Shown here in pieces: positions 54,858 to 64,000 of a stretch of 64,000 nt of DNA. Source of the stretch: Salinicola tamaricis (GTDB lineage: Bacteria > Pseudomonadota > Gammaproteobacteria > Pseudomonadales > Halomonadaceae); the NCBI RefSeq assembly GCF_003006155.1, contig NZ_CP023559.1, forward strand, positions 4,212,241 to 4,276,240, given 5' to 3'. Each line of letters opens with the position of its first letter. Position 1 is the first letter of the stretch. The notes beneath the pieces are model-generated. The model was not told where the DNA came from. It saw nothing but the letters and a program-made list of their open reading frames with translations, and did no database searches. A program made the position numbers and the translations under genes.

Positions 54858-55334
54858 TCAGCCGATACCCAGACGCCGCCTCACGGCCTGCATCATGGTG
54901 AACAGCCACGGCCACAGCAGCGCACCGATCAGCGCCGGAATCAGGAACTCCAGACTGACCGAGACCGGGCCGAAGATGGTGCGCAGCCACTGCTCCACCA
55001 GCTGCCAATGCCCAAAAGGACGAACACCAGTACCGCCTGTTGCCAGATCGAATAGACCCGGAAGCGCTGGTAGAGCAGCAAGAAGAGGTAGGCCAGCAGC
55101 GACAGCGTCAGCGCGTTCTGCCCCAGGGGCGCGCCCTCGATCAGATCCAACAGCAGGCCGAGCACGAAACCATGGATCACCCCCACACGCTGGCGTGGCC
55201 ACGCACCAATAAGCGAGCAGCACGCCGAGCCAGTCGGGGCGCCACACCAGCCAAACATCGGGCAGCGGCATCACCTGCAGGCAGAGCGCCAACAGCAGGG
55301 TGAACCAGACGAACAGATAACCGAAAAGCCCCAT
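54858..55334 (-). CDS. mreD: rod-shape-determining protein MreD
   Basis: Small polytopic inner-membrane protein of the elongasome, about 159 aa and 5 TM helices. '[20 protein letters not shown]', '[13 protein letters not shown]', '[20 protein letters not shown]', '[15 protein letters not shown]'. Two indels near 55200 and 55015. Starts 2 bp after the mreC stop. Confidence 0.9.
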   Translation of the reverse strand: MGLFGYLFVWFTLLLALCLQVMPLPDVWLVWRPDWLGVLLAYWCVATPACGGDPWFRARPAVGSDRGRAPGAERADAVAAGLPLLAALPALPGLFDLATGGTGVRPFGHWQLVEQWLRTIFGPVSVSLEFLIPALIGALLWPWLFTMMQAVRRRLGIG

Positions 55335-55336
55335 GC

Positions 55337-56308
55337 TCAAGGCGCCCCCTCCGCTTGCAGACGCAGCGCCGCCCTCAGCGCCTCTTCGCTGATCCGATGG
55401 GCGTCCGGATGCGCCGGATCCCCCGGCCATATGATCTGACGCGCCATGCTCTCGGGGTCGCCCAGCCCGCTCGCATCCGGCGGCGCAGGCGGAAACAGCA
55501 GCAGGAAGTAGCGCGAACGCTCCGGCTGCGCGATCGGCTCGGCGGTAACTTCCATGAACGCCTGGCTAGACTCGCGCTTGACCCGGGTCACTCGCGCTAC
55601 CGGATAGCCCTGAGGGAAGCGCCCGCCCAGTCCGGAGGTGACAGCAGGTCCGCCCTCACGGATATCGGCGGTGGCCGGCACTGGGGATATCCGCGTATCC
55701 AGCTGGCCGGTGCCCTGGGCGATGAAGCGCAGACCGTTGCGGTTGATCTCCACCGGCACCGCATGGTTGGCGTCGGCCACCATCAGCACACGGCTGGTGT
55801 AGGCGGAGACCGACACCACCTGACCGATCAGTCCCGAGGCATCCATCACCGGCTGGCCGATATAGACACCGTCACGTCGCCCGCGGTTGATCACCATCTG
55901 CTGGGTGAACGGATCGGAGTCCAGCGACAGCAGCTCCGCGGTGATGTAGGGGACGTCGTCGGGGTTGGGCGCGTTGAGGAGTTCGCGCAGATGCACGTTC
56001 TCGGCGGTCAGGCTGGCCATGCGCTGAACCCGGTTGGAGAGCGTCAGCAGCTGCTCGCGCAGGCGGCCGTTCTCGTCGATCAGGCTCTGCTTGTCGGAGA
56101 ACGCCATGGCGCCCCAGCGCACGCCCTCACTGGGCAGGCTCACCAGCCACTGGATCGGCGCCACGATGGAGGTCATATGGGAACGTGCCGACTCCACCGC
56201 GCTGAAGCGGTGTTCGGCAAACATCAGCCCGAATGCGAGTACCGCACACAGTAGCATGCGGTACGTCGGCACCGGGCCGTAAGAGAACAGCGGTTTGATA
56301 GGCCTCAC
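55337..56308 (-). CDS. mreC: rod-shape-determining protein MreC
   Basis: 323 aa, intact. N-terminal TM ('MLLCAVLAFGLMFAEHRF'), coiled coil ('NGRLREQLLTLSNRVQRM') and two beta domains ('VVSVSAYTSRVLMVADANHA', 'LGGRFPQGYPVARVTRVKRE'). Periplasmic scaffold that activates PBP2-RodA. Start appears to be GTG at 56308, with only a weak Shine-Dalgarno. Confidence 0.93.
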   Translation of the reverse strand: MRPIKPLFSYGPVPTYRMLLCAVLAFGLMFAEHRFSAVESARSHMTSIVAPIQWLVSLPSEGVRWGAMAFSDKQSLIDENGRLREQLLTLSNRVQRMASLTAENVHLRELLNAPNPDDVPYITAELLSLDSDPFTQQMVINRGRRDGVYIGQPVMDASGLIGQVVSVSAYTSRVLMVADANHAVPVEINRNGLRFIAQGTGQLDTRISPVPATADIREGGPAVTSGLGGRFPQGYPVARVTRVKRESSQAFMEVTAEPIAQPERSRYFLLLFPPAPPDASGLGDPESMARQIIWPGDPAHPDAHRISEEALRAALRLQAEGAP

Positions 56309-56359
56309 CCCCGCCTACCGGTGACCGGGCCGCAGGCGCGGCGCCGGTCGCGGATGGCC

Positions 56360-57409
<1,050 letters not shown>

Positions 57410-57589
57410 CTAGTCCAGACCGGAACCCTGTGCGGACGCAAACGGTATCATCGTGGGGGGGAAGCAGCAAGCGCGCGCCTGCCAGTTCGGGGCCGAATAT
57501 GCTAAGGTTTGCGCCATTTCTCGGCCTATCTTCACGGCGCGTTTTTGGGCCCCGTTTTCCACTCCTTTTCGAGACGAGGAACGACACTC

Positions 57590-57880
57590 ATGGCAATCGA
57601 ACATGCGGACGTATTGAGAGCCGCGCACCTGGCTCGTCTGGGCATCAACAGCGATGCCGAGGCATCCGGCTACGTCGACGATCTGTCACGCATTCTGGAG
57701 ATGGTCGACCGCCTCCAGGCCGTCGATACCCAGGGCATCGAGCCGCTGTCGCACCCGCTCGACACCACCCAGCGCCTGCGCGCCGACGAGGTCACCGAGG
57801 AGAACCAGCGCGAACGCTTCCAGGCCTGCGCGCCGGCTACCGCCGAGGGCCTCTATCTGGTGCCCCGGGTGGTCGAGTAA
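57590..57880 (+). CDS. gatC: Asp/Glu-tRNA amidotransferase subunit C
   Basis: 96 aa, intact. '[17 protein letters not shown]', '[20 protein letters not shown]' and '[17 protein letters not shown]' are the GatC signature. Small subunit that stabilises GatAB. ATG of MAIEHADV has GAGGAACG upstream. Confidence 0.95.
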   Translation: MAIEHADVLRAAHLARLGINSDAEASGYVDDLSRILEMVDRLQAVDTQGIEPLSHPLDTTQRLRADEVTEENQRERFQACAPATAEGLYLVPRVVE

Positions 57881-57971
57881 CACACTCGCACGCGAGATCT
57901 TTTTCCGGGCCGGCGCCGCGCGGCGCCCACGGTTCCATAGCCAGACCCGCTTCTAGACAGGAACTCTCTCC

Positions 57972-59437
57972 ATGCACGAGATGACGCTCACGGAACTCGC
58001 CAAGGGCCTCAAGGCCGGCGACTTTTCCAGCCGCGAGCTCACGACCAGCCTGCTCGACCGCATCGAGCGCCTGGATGGCGAACTCAACACCTTCATCACC
58101 GTGACCCGCGACCAGGCGCTGGCTGCGGCCGATGCCGCCGACCAGGCGCGTGCCCGCGGCGACGAGCGCCCGCTGGCCGGGCTGCCGCTGGCGTTGAAGG
58201 ACATCTTCTGTACCCGCGGCGTGCGCACCAGCTGCGGCTCGAAGATGCTCGATAACTTCGTCTCGCCCTATGACGCCACCGTGGTCGAGAAGCTCGAGGC
58301 GGCCGGCATGGTCAGTCTGGGCAAGACCAACATGGATGAGTTCGCCATGGGCTCCTCCAACGAAAACAGCTTCTACGGCGCGGTCAAGAACCCGTGGGAC
58401 AAGCACGCGGTGCCCGGCGGCTCCTCCGGCGGCAGCGCCGCCGCGGTCGCCGCCGGCTTCACCCCGGCGGCACTGGGTACCGACACCGGCGGTTCGATCC
58501 GTCAGCCGGCCGCCTTCTGCGGCGTGACCGGGCTCAAGCCGACCTATGGCCGCGTCTCGCGTTACGGCATGATCGCCTACGCCTCGAGTCTCGATCAGGG
58601 TGGGCCGATGGCGCGCAGCGCAGAAGACTGCGCGCATCTGCTCGGCGCCATCGCCGGCCACGACCTGCGCGACTCCACCAGCGTCGCCCCGGGTGGTCCC
58701 GGACTACCTGGCCGAGCTCGACACGCCGCTGGCCGGGCTCAAGATCGGCCTGCCCAAGGAGTATTTCGGCGATGGCCTCGACCCGGAAGTCGAGCGCGCG
58801 GTGCGCGAGGCGATCGGCGTCTACGAATCGCTCGGCGCCAAGGTGTGCGAGGTAAGCCTGCCGCACACCCACCTGGCGATCCCGGCCTACTACGTCATCG
58901 CCCCGGCGGAAGCCTCTTCGAACCTCTCGCGCTACGATGGCGTGCGCTTCGGCCATCGCTGCGATACCCCGGCGGATCTCGAGGATCTCTACAAGCGCTC
59001 CCGCCGAAGGCTTCGGCGACGAGGTCAAGCGCCGTATTCTGATCGGCACCCACACCCTTTCCGAAGGCTTCTTCGACGCCTACTACCGCAAGGCGCAGCA
59101 GGTCCGCCGGCTGATCCGCCAGGACTTCCTCGACGCCTTCGACGAGGTCGACGTGCTGATGGGCCCGGCCGCGCCGACCCCGGCGTTCGATCTCGGCGCC
59201 AAGAAAGACCCGGTCTCGATGTATCTGCAGGACATCTACACCATCGCCATCAACCTGGCGGGCATCCCGGGCATCAGCGTGCCCGCCGGTTTCTCCGGCC
59301 AGGGGCAGCGGCCGATCGGCCTGCAGATTCTGGGCCAGCACTTCGCCGAAGCGCAGCTGCTCAACGTGGCGCATCAATTCCAGCTGGCGACCGATTGGCA
59401 TCGCCGCCACCCGAGCCTCGACCAGGAGACGATCTAA
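57972..59437 (+). CDS. gatA: Asp/Glu-tRNA amidotransferase subunit A
   Basis: Amidase that releases ammonia from glutamine. Catalytic Lys in '[14 protein letters not shown]', Ser in '[15 protein letters not shown]' and '[16 protein letters not shown]' complete the Ser-Ser-Lys triad. C-terminus '[14 protein letters not shown]', '[15 protein letters not shown]'. Two indels near 58697 and 59003; about 488 aa when repaired. Stop overlaps the gatB ATG (TAATG). Confidence 0.95.
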
Positions 59438-60888
59438 TGCAGTGGGAAACCGTCATCGGGTTGGAAGTGCACGTGCAGCTGGCGACCCAATCCAAGATCT
59501 TTTCCGGCGCCTCCACCGCCTTCGGTGCCGAGCCCAACACCCAGGCCTGCGCCATCGACCTGGGGCTGCCCGGGGTGCTGCCGGTGCTCAACGAAGGCGC
59601 GGTGGCGATGGCGGTCCAGTTCGGGCTCGCCATCGACGCGCACATTCCCGACACCTCGCTGTTCGAGCGCAAGAACTACTTCTACCCCGACCTGCCCAAG
59701 GGCTATCAGACCAGCCAGATGGCCCAGCCCATCGTCGGCAAGGGGGAAGTCGAGATCGTGCTGGATGACGACGTGCGCAAGCGGATCCGCATCCACCACG
59801 CCCACCTGGAAGAGGACGCCGGCAAGTCGCTGCACGAAGACTTCCACGGCATGAGCGGCATCGATCTCAACCGGGCCGGCACGCCGCTGCTGGAGATCGT
59901 CTCCGAGCCCGACATGCGCTCGGCCAAGGAAGCGGTCGCCTACATTCGCGCGATCCACGCCATCGTCACCTACCTGGGCATCTCCGACGGCAACATGGCC
60001 GAGGGCTCGATGCGCTGCGACGTCAACGTCTCGGTGCGCCCCAAGGGCCAGGAAGCCTTCGGCACCCGCGCCGAAATCAAGAACGTCAACTCCTTCCGCT
60101 TCGTCGAGCGGGCGATCGAGTTCGAGGTCGAGCGCCAGATCGAGTTGATCGAAGATGGTGGCAAGGTGGTTCAGGAAACGCGTCTCTACGATCCGGACCA
60201 GGACGAGACCCGCAGCATGCGCACCAAGGAAGAAGCCAACGACTACCGCTACTTCCCCTGCCCCGACCTGCTGCCGGTGATGCTCGATGCCGCCTATATC
60301 GATCACCAGCGCACGACCCTGCCGGAGCTGCCTACCGAAAAGCGCCACCGTTTCGAGAACGCCCTGGGGCTCTCGACCTACGACGCCGGCGTGCTCTCCT
60401 CGACCCGCCCGATGGCCGAATACTTCGAAGCGGTGCTCGCGGTGTGCGGCGATGCCAAGCAGGCGGCCAACTGGGTGCAAGGCGAACTCTCCGGGCATCT
60501 CAACCGCGAGAACATCGACATCAGCAACAGCCCGGTCACCCCAGAGCAGCTGGGAGGCCTGGTCAGCCGCGTGCTCGATGACACCATCAACGGCAAGGCG
60601 GCCAAGCAGGTCTTCGCGGCGCTCTGGAACAACGAAGGCCAGAGCGCCGACGAGATCATCGAGGCACGCGGGCTCAAGCAGGTCACCGACACCGGCGCCA
60701 TCGAAGCGATGATCGACCAGGTCATCGCGGACAGCCCCGTGCAGGTCGCCCAGTACCGCGACGCCGACCCGGAGAAGCGCGGCAAGATGATCGGCTACTT
60801 CGTCGGCCAAGTGATGAAAGCCTCCCGCGGCACCGCCAACCCGCAGCAGGTCAACGGCCTGCTCAAGCAGAAGCTGGACGAGGCCTGA
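59437..60888 (+). CDS. gatB: Asp/Glu-tRNA amidotransferase subunit B
   Basis: 483 aa, intact. '[19 protein letters not shown]' N-terminus, '[16 protein letters not shown]', '[16 protein letters not shown]' and a C-terminal YqeY-like tail domain that binds tRNA. GatCAB makes Asn-tRNA or Gln-tRNA from mischarged precursors; which one depends on the tRNA synthetases, not in this window. GGAG eight bases upstream of ATG. Confidence 0.97.
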   Translation: MQWETVIGLEVHVQLATQSKIFSGASTAFGAEPNTQACAIDLGLPGVLPVLNEGAVAMAVQFGLAIDAHIPDTSLFERKNYFYPDLPKGYQTSQMAQPIVGKGEVEIVLDDDVRKRIRIHHAHLEEDAGKSLHEDFHGMSGIDLNRAGTPLLEIVSEPDMRSAKEAVAYIRAIHAIVTYLGISDGNMAEGSMRCDVNVSVRPKGQEAFGTRAEIKNVNSFRFVERAIEFEVERQIELIEDGGKVVQETRLYDPDQDETRSMRTKEEANDYRYFPCPDLLPVMLDAAYIDHQRTTLPELPTEKRHRFENALGLSTYDAGVLSSTRPMAEYFEAVLAVCGDAKQAANWVQGELSGHLNRENIDISNSPVTPEQLGGLVSRVLDDTINGKAAKQVFAALWNNEGQSADEIIEARGLKQVTDTGAIEAMIDQVIADSPVQVAQYRDADPEKRGKMIGYFVGQVMKASRGTANPQQVNGLLKQKLDEA

Positions 60889-60924
60889 GTCGGCACTGCC
60901 CGACAAACCAGCCCTGCCCCAATG

Positions 60925-60956
60925 CAAACGCCCATAGCCAAGGCCATGGGCGTTTG
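60925..60956. terminator. terminator after gatB
   Basis: 15-bp arms with one mismatch (60925-60939 and 60942-60956) and a two-base loop centre, placed between gatB and the opposing DUF6708 gene. Only short T-rich flanks; probably works in both directions. Confidence 0.7.
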
Positions 60957-60981
60957 TGTGGTAGGAGCGGAATGCTCTGTT

Positions 60982-61978
60982 TCACGATCTGTTTGTCGCG
61001 GTGCTTTCCCGACGCAGCTTGCGCGGCCAGTAGACCGGCCAGCACAGCATCAATGAGCACCAGTGGGCCACGGCGTGAATCAGCATGAGCGGCGAGGCGA
61101 TCACTACCAGCGCGATCATCCCCGGGCTCCAGGGCGCGGCGGCCCACTTGTTCTCGAGAAAGCTCCAGGGGGCCAGCAGCGAACGCCACGGCCAGGGGAA
61201 GCTGGGGATGCACCTGGGCTTGGGCAGGCTTGCCGGCCCCTCTTCCATATAGCGGCGAATATACTCCCACAGCGCATAGAGCTCATGGTCGCTGCGCAGT
61301 GGCGCGCCGAGAAAGACCACATCGTGATACTCGGCACCGGTGCGCTGTTTGAAAAAGAATAGCATCAGGATTTCACGCTTGCGCTGCTTGGTCACTACCT
61401 GATCGTCAGGGTCGACCGAGGCCACCACGTCGTCCCAGTCATAGACTTTGTTACCGCCGGCGAAATTGGGCCGGTTGATATAAATCTTGCGCGTCTTGCG
61501 ATTGAAACGGACTACGATATGACGCTGGACCAGACACTCCATGCGAAATATCCAGAAGAGATAAACAAATGCAGCCACCATAATCAACCATAGACCCCAC
61601 GTACCTACTGTTGCCAAATAGTCTATAGTCTCAGCGGATCTACCCGTATTAGGCATCACTCCAGTCCAAAAAATACTGCTCAGCCCCAACAAGAAATATG
61701 GAAAAAAAACAAGCCTAACAATAGAGGACTTAGACCCAACAACCCCCCCCCCTCCACTCATTGAAGAAGGTTCTAACATCCATATAGGTATCGTTCATCC
61801 GGTAGATGGAGCGTGCATCGGATGGCGCGTCGCTGACCTGCCGCTCCTGCATGCCCCGGTACTGCTTGCCGTACTTTTCGGTTGCCTTCTCGAACTGCTT
61901 CATATCACCCTCGAACCCGGTGATATCTTTCTTGCTCGCGGTCAGGGTGCGGCGCATCAGCCATTCAACGAAGTACAT
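60982..61978 (-). CDS. DUF6708-like multi-TM protein, copy A (frame broken at a 10-G tract)
   Basis: 332 aa if repaired. N-terminal 78 soluble residues, two TM helices at about 80-145, a soluble domain with 'HIVVRFNRKTRKIYINRPN' and 'KVYDWDDVVASVDPDDQVV', and C-terminal TM helices ('ALVVIASPLMLIHAVAHWC'). The RFNRKTRKIY...DWDDV pattern is what I recall of DUF6708; function unknown, family often beside type VI effectors. GGAG five bases before the ATG. At 61743-61752 ten G (coding strand) stop the frame after 'EWRGGGCWV'; nine would restore it. Possible immunity or accessory protein, by context only. Confidence 0.7.
61743..61752 (-). repeat. G10 homopolymer in copy A
   Basis: Ten consecutive G on the coding strand, at codons 75-79, between the soluble N-terminus and the first TM helix. 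With 10 the frame ends within five codons; 9 keeps it open. Typical of slipped-strand phase variation, but also of read-length error in homopolymers. Confidence 0.8.
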
Positions 61979-62000
61979 GCAGGCTCCACTTGGCTGAGAT

Positions 62001-62032
62001 CGCGCAGCGCGCCCGCCAGGGCGCGCTGCGCG
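62001..62032. terminator. perfect 14-bp hairpin between the two DUF6708 copies
   Basis: Arms 62001-62014 and 62019-62032, loop of four, all G/C-rich, located 9 bases after the copy B stop and 22 bases before the copy A start. No T run follows, so it is more likely an attenuator, mRNA-end stabiliser or recombination-related palindrome than a full terminator. Confidence 0.6.
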
Positions 62033-62041
62033 GCGACACCT

Positions 62042-63043
62042 TCATACCGGCCCGGAGGCCGTGCTTTCCCGGCGCAGCTTGCGCGGCCAGTAGACCGGCC
62101 AACACAGCAGCAGCGAACACCAGTGGGCCACGGCGTGAATCAGCATGAGCGGCGAGGCGATCACTACCAGCGCGATCATTCCCGGGCTCCAGGGTGCGGC
62201 GGCCCACTTGTTCTCGAAAAAACTCCAGGGGGCCAGCAGCGAACGCCACGGCCAGGGGAAGCTGGGGATGCACTTGGGCTTGGGCAGGCTTGCCGGCCCC
62301 TCTTCCATATAGCGGCGAATATACTCCCACAGCGCATAGAGTTCATGGTCACTGCGCAGCGGCGCACCGAGAAAGACCACATCATGATACTCGGCACCGG
62401 TACGCTGCTTGAAGAAGAACAGCATCAGGATCTCGCGCTTGCGCTGCTTGGTCACCACCTGATCGTCAGGGTCGACCGAGGCCACAACATCGTCCCAGTC
62501 ATAGACTTTGTTACCGCCGGCGAAATTTGGCCGGTTGATATATATTTTACGCGTCTTGCGATTGAAACGGATCACGATATGGCGCTGGACCAGACACTCC
62601 ATACGGAATACCCAGAAGAGATAGACAAATGCAGCCAGCATTACCAGCCAAATGCCCCACATAAAAACTGCTGCCACATAATCCAGGACTTCAGCGCTTT
62701 CTCCAGTTGTAGGCCACACGCCATGAAAAAAAACATCCAACAAAGGTATAAGGAAGCTAAAAGGAAAACCGAAAACACCTAACAACAAAGGAGACAACCC
62801 AAGAACAACCCCCCCCCTCCACTCATTGAAGAAGGTTCTAACATCCATATAGGTATCGTTCATTCGGTAGATAGAGCGCGCATCGGATGGCGCATCGCTG
62901 ACCTGCCGCTCCTGCATGCCCCGGTACTGCTTGCCATACTTCTCGGTCGCCTTCTCGAACTGCTTCATATCACCCTCGAACCCGGTGATATCTTTCTTGC
63001 TCGCCGTCAGGGTGCGGCGCATCAGCCATTCGATAAAATACAT
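62042..63043 (-). CDS. DUF6708-like multi-TM protein, copy B
   Basis: 333 aa, open. Nearly identical to copy A in residues 1-78 and from about 140 to the end; the first TM region between them differs almost completely in sequence but keeps its hydrophobic character ('LSPLLLGVFGFPFSFLIPLL'). Motifs 'RFNRKTRKIYINRPNFAG' and 'KVYDWDDVVASVDP' as in copy A. G tract of nine at 62809-62817. ATG shares its A with the stop of the upstream gene (TGATG), implying translational coupling to the putative effector. Function unknown; predicted partner or immunity protein. Confidence 0.75.
   Translation of the reverse strand: MYFIEWLMRRTLTASKKDITGFEGDMKQFEKATEKYGKQYRGMQERQVSDAPSDARSIYRMNDTYMDVRTFFNEWRGGVVLGLSPLLLGVFGFPFSFLIPLLDVFFHGVWPTTGESAEVLDYVAAVFMWGIWLVMLAAFVYLFWVFRMECLVQRHIVIRFNRKTRKIYINRPNFAGGNKVYDWDDVVASVDPDDQVVTKQRKREILMLFFFKQRTGAEYHDVVFLGAPLRSDHELYALWEYIRRYMEEGPASLPKPKCIPSFPWPWRSLLAPWSFFENKWAAAPWSPGMIALVVIASPLMLIHAVAHWCSLLLCWPVYWPRKLRRESTASGPV
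62809..62817 (-). repeat. G9 homopolymer in copy B
   Basis: Nine G on the coding strand at the same codons as the G10 of copy A; here the frame continues into the first TM helix. Confidence 0.8.
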
Positions 63044-64000
63044 CAGGTCACGTCCTGTAAAGCCTGGTGAAAGGCGCCGACCTCTTCGGCGTAATCGGCG
63101 TAATAATCGGGGGCGTCTTCCGTGGTAAAGACACAGCGTTTGCACCACGCCTCCAGCGCATCGTCGCCGAAAATCCAGAACCCGATCGTCAGAATGATGC
63201 CAGCCCAGGAGGCCACGGCAAAACCGGCCAACAGCACACCACGGATGGCTGCAGTCGCCAAGGAACGGGCCAGTGGCGCCAGTAAGCCGGCCAACTGGCG
63301 CGCCAGCGCGGTTTTGCCCTGCTGCGCAACACGGGATAAAAAGGCTGTCGAGGATGCCAATGTCACGGCCGTGCCTAAAATAGCGATACCAACATTGGCC
63401 AGAAATCTTGCACCATAAGCCATAAATAAAATCAGGTGACGCTGCTCAAATTGCCGACTTGCTTCGATATAGTCATCAATTGCTGAAAACAGCGCCCCAC
63501 CGACGCCAGCATCCCTCCCCAGAACGAAAAGCCGCCCAACTGGAAACGGGCCGCCTTGCCCACATCTGTCGAGCGGTATTTCCCCATCACCATGACCATA
63601 TTGATACTCGAGGCCATGGTGTCGGCAACCGAGCTGAGCACAAGAACGAACGCGCCGGCGATCTTGGCGTAATCCCGCGAATCCTTGTCCTGCTTGGAGA
63701 GCGTTTGGCAGAACGCATAGCTTTCGATGATCGCCACTGCCACACCCAGCCGGAATTGCATGAACTGGCTACCGTTCCCTTCCAGCGCCGCTCGCATATC
63801 ATGTGCGAGGAAGCGCTTGGCCTTGTCAAGTTCACGTGCCGAGCCCTTGCTGAACCAGCGGCGATTGACGCCGATCTGCGCAGCATGCCGAGCGAGCTGT
63901 GCACGCACCAACCCCAGGGAAATGCGCAGCGTGGCCCGGTCCATGGTCTCACTGCGCGCCTTCTCGAAGAACCCTTTCATGAACTGGGTATCCATGCCAT
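63043..64000 (-). CDS. C-terminal part of a large membrane protein, probable T6SS effector (BTH_I2691/VasX-like), 5' end outside window
   Basis: About 319 visible codons, open to the window edge, so the N-terminus is not seen. Helical and amphipathic stretches are followed by hydrophobic segments ('AKIAGAFVLVLSSVADTM', 'NVGIAILGTAVTLASSTAF', 'GVLLAGFAVASWAGIILTIG') and the ending 'FWIFGDDALEAWCKRCVF', which I recall from VasX-type pore-forming effectors. One missing G near 63500 (ASVG/ALFSAIDDYIE) shifts the frame. The stop overlaps the copy B start. A VgrG or N-terminal PAAR/VasX domain would have to be upstream; identification is tentative. Confidence 0.55.

Noticed and set aside
59434..60927. 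497-codon open frame opposite gatB
   Set aside because: Shadow of an intact, fully recognisable gatB.

Overview
The window is a GC-rich chromosomal segment of a gammaproteobacterium. The best fit is a Halomonadaceae/Oceanospirillales relative of Pseudomonas, judged only from gene order and protein motifs; genus cannot be fixed. From 1 to about 60.9 kb it is an almost pure cell-envelope and housekeeping block, collinear (as I recall it) with the Pseudomonas aeruginosa region running from dciA/lpxC through the division cluster to gatCAB. Five genes or operons usual in that block are missing here: mraZ, ddlB, petABC, hisC and kdsC, and also the nitrilase gene next to tldD.

Layout. 1-17.4 kb, minus strand: the dcw cluster read backwards (lpxC, ftsZ, ftsA, ftsQ, murC, murG, ftsW, murD, mraY, murF, murE, ftsI, ftsL, rsmH), mostly joined by 4-11 base overlaps, with dciA convergent to lpxC. 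The RNase P RNA gene lies directly upstream of rsmH, followed by a 186-bp repeat with inverted ends. 18-29.3 kb: rsmI, lpoA-yraN-diaA-dolP, sspAB, rplM-rpsI, divergent zapE/zapG, a Nif3-like gene and a DegS/AlgW protease. 29.4-36.3 kb, minus: hisGD, murA, ibaG and mlaFEDCB (outer-membrane lipid asymmetry). 36.7-43.3 kb, plus: kdsD, lptCAB, rpoN, hpf, ptsN, rapZ, npr (LPS assembly, sigma-54 and nitrogen PTS). 43.5-57.4 kb: a POT peptide transporter, tldE, darP, tldD, yhdP, rng, maf and mreBCD. 57.6-60.9 kb, plus: gatCAB.

From 60.98 kb to the end the content changes. There is the 3' part of a large membrane protein resembling the type VI secretion effectors of the BTH_I2691/VasX type, followed by two tandem, nearly identical multi-TM genes of the DUF6708 type. 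Each copy carries a run of 9 or 10 G at the same codon position. The copy with 9 is open; the copy with 10 is frameshifted just before its first membrane segment. A 14-bp perfect hairpin separates the two copies. This is the only accessory-looking and the most unusual part of the window: a candidate effector plus duplicated, possibly phase-variable, immunity or accessory proteins.

Data quality. About half of the core genes are broken by single-base insertions or deletions, mostly in short G or C runs, including genes that cannot all be dead (ftsZ, ftsA, murC, murG, ftsW, murD, ftsI, lpxC, gatA). I treat these as sequence errors and give each gene its full reconstructed span. The same caution applies to the G-run difference in the DUF6708 pair.
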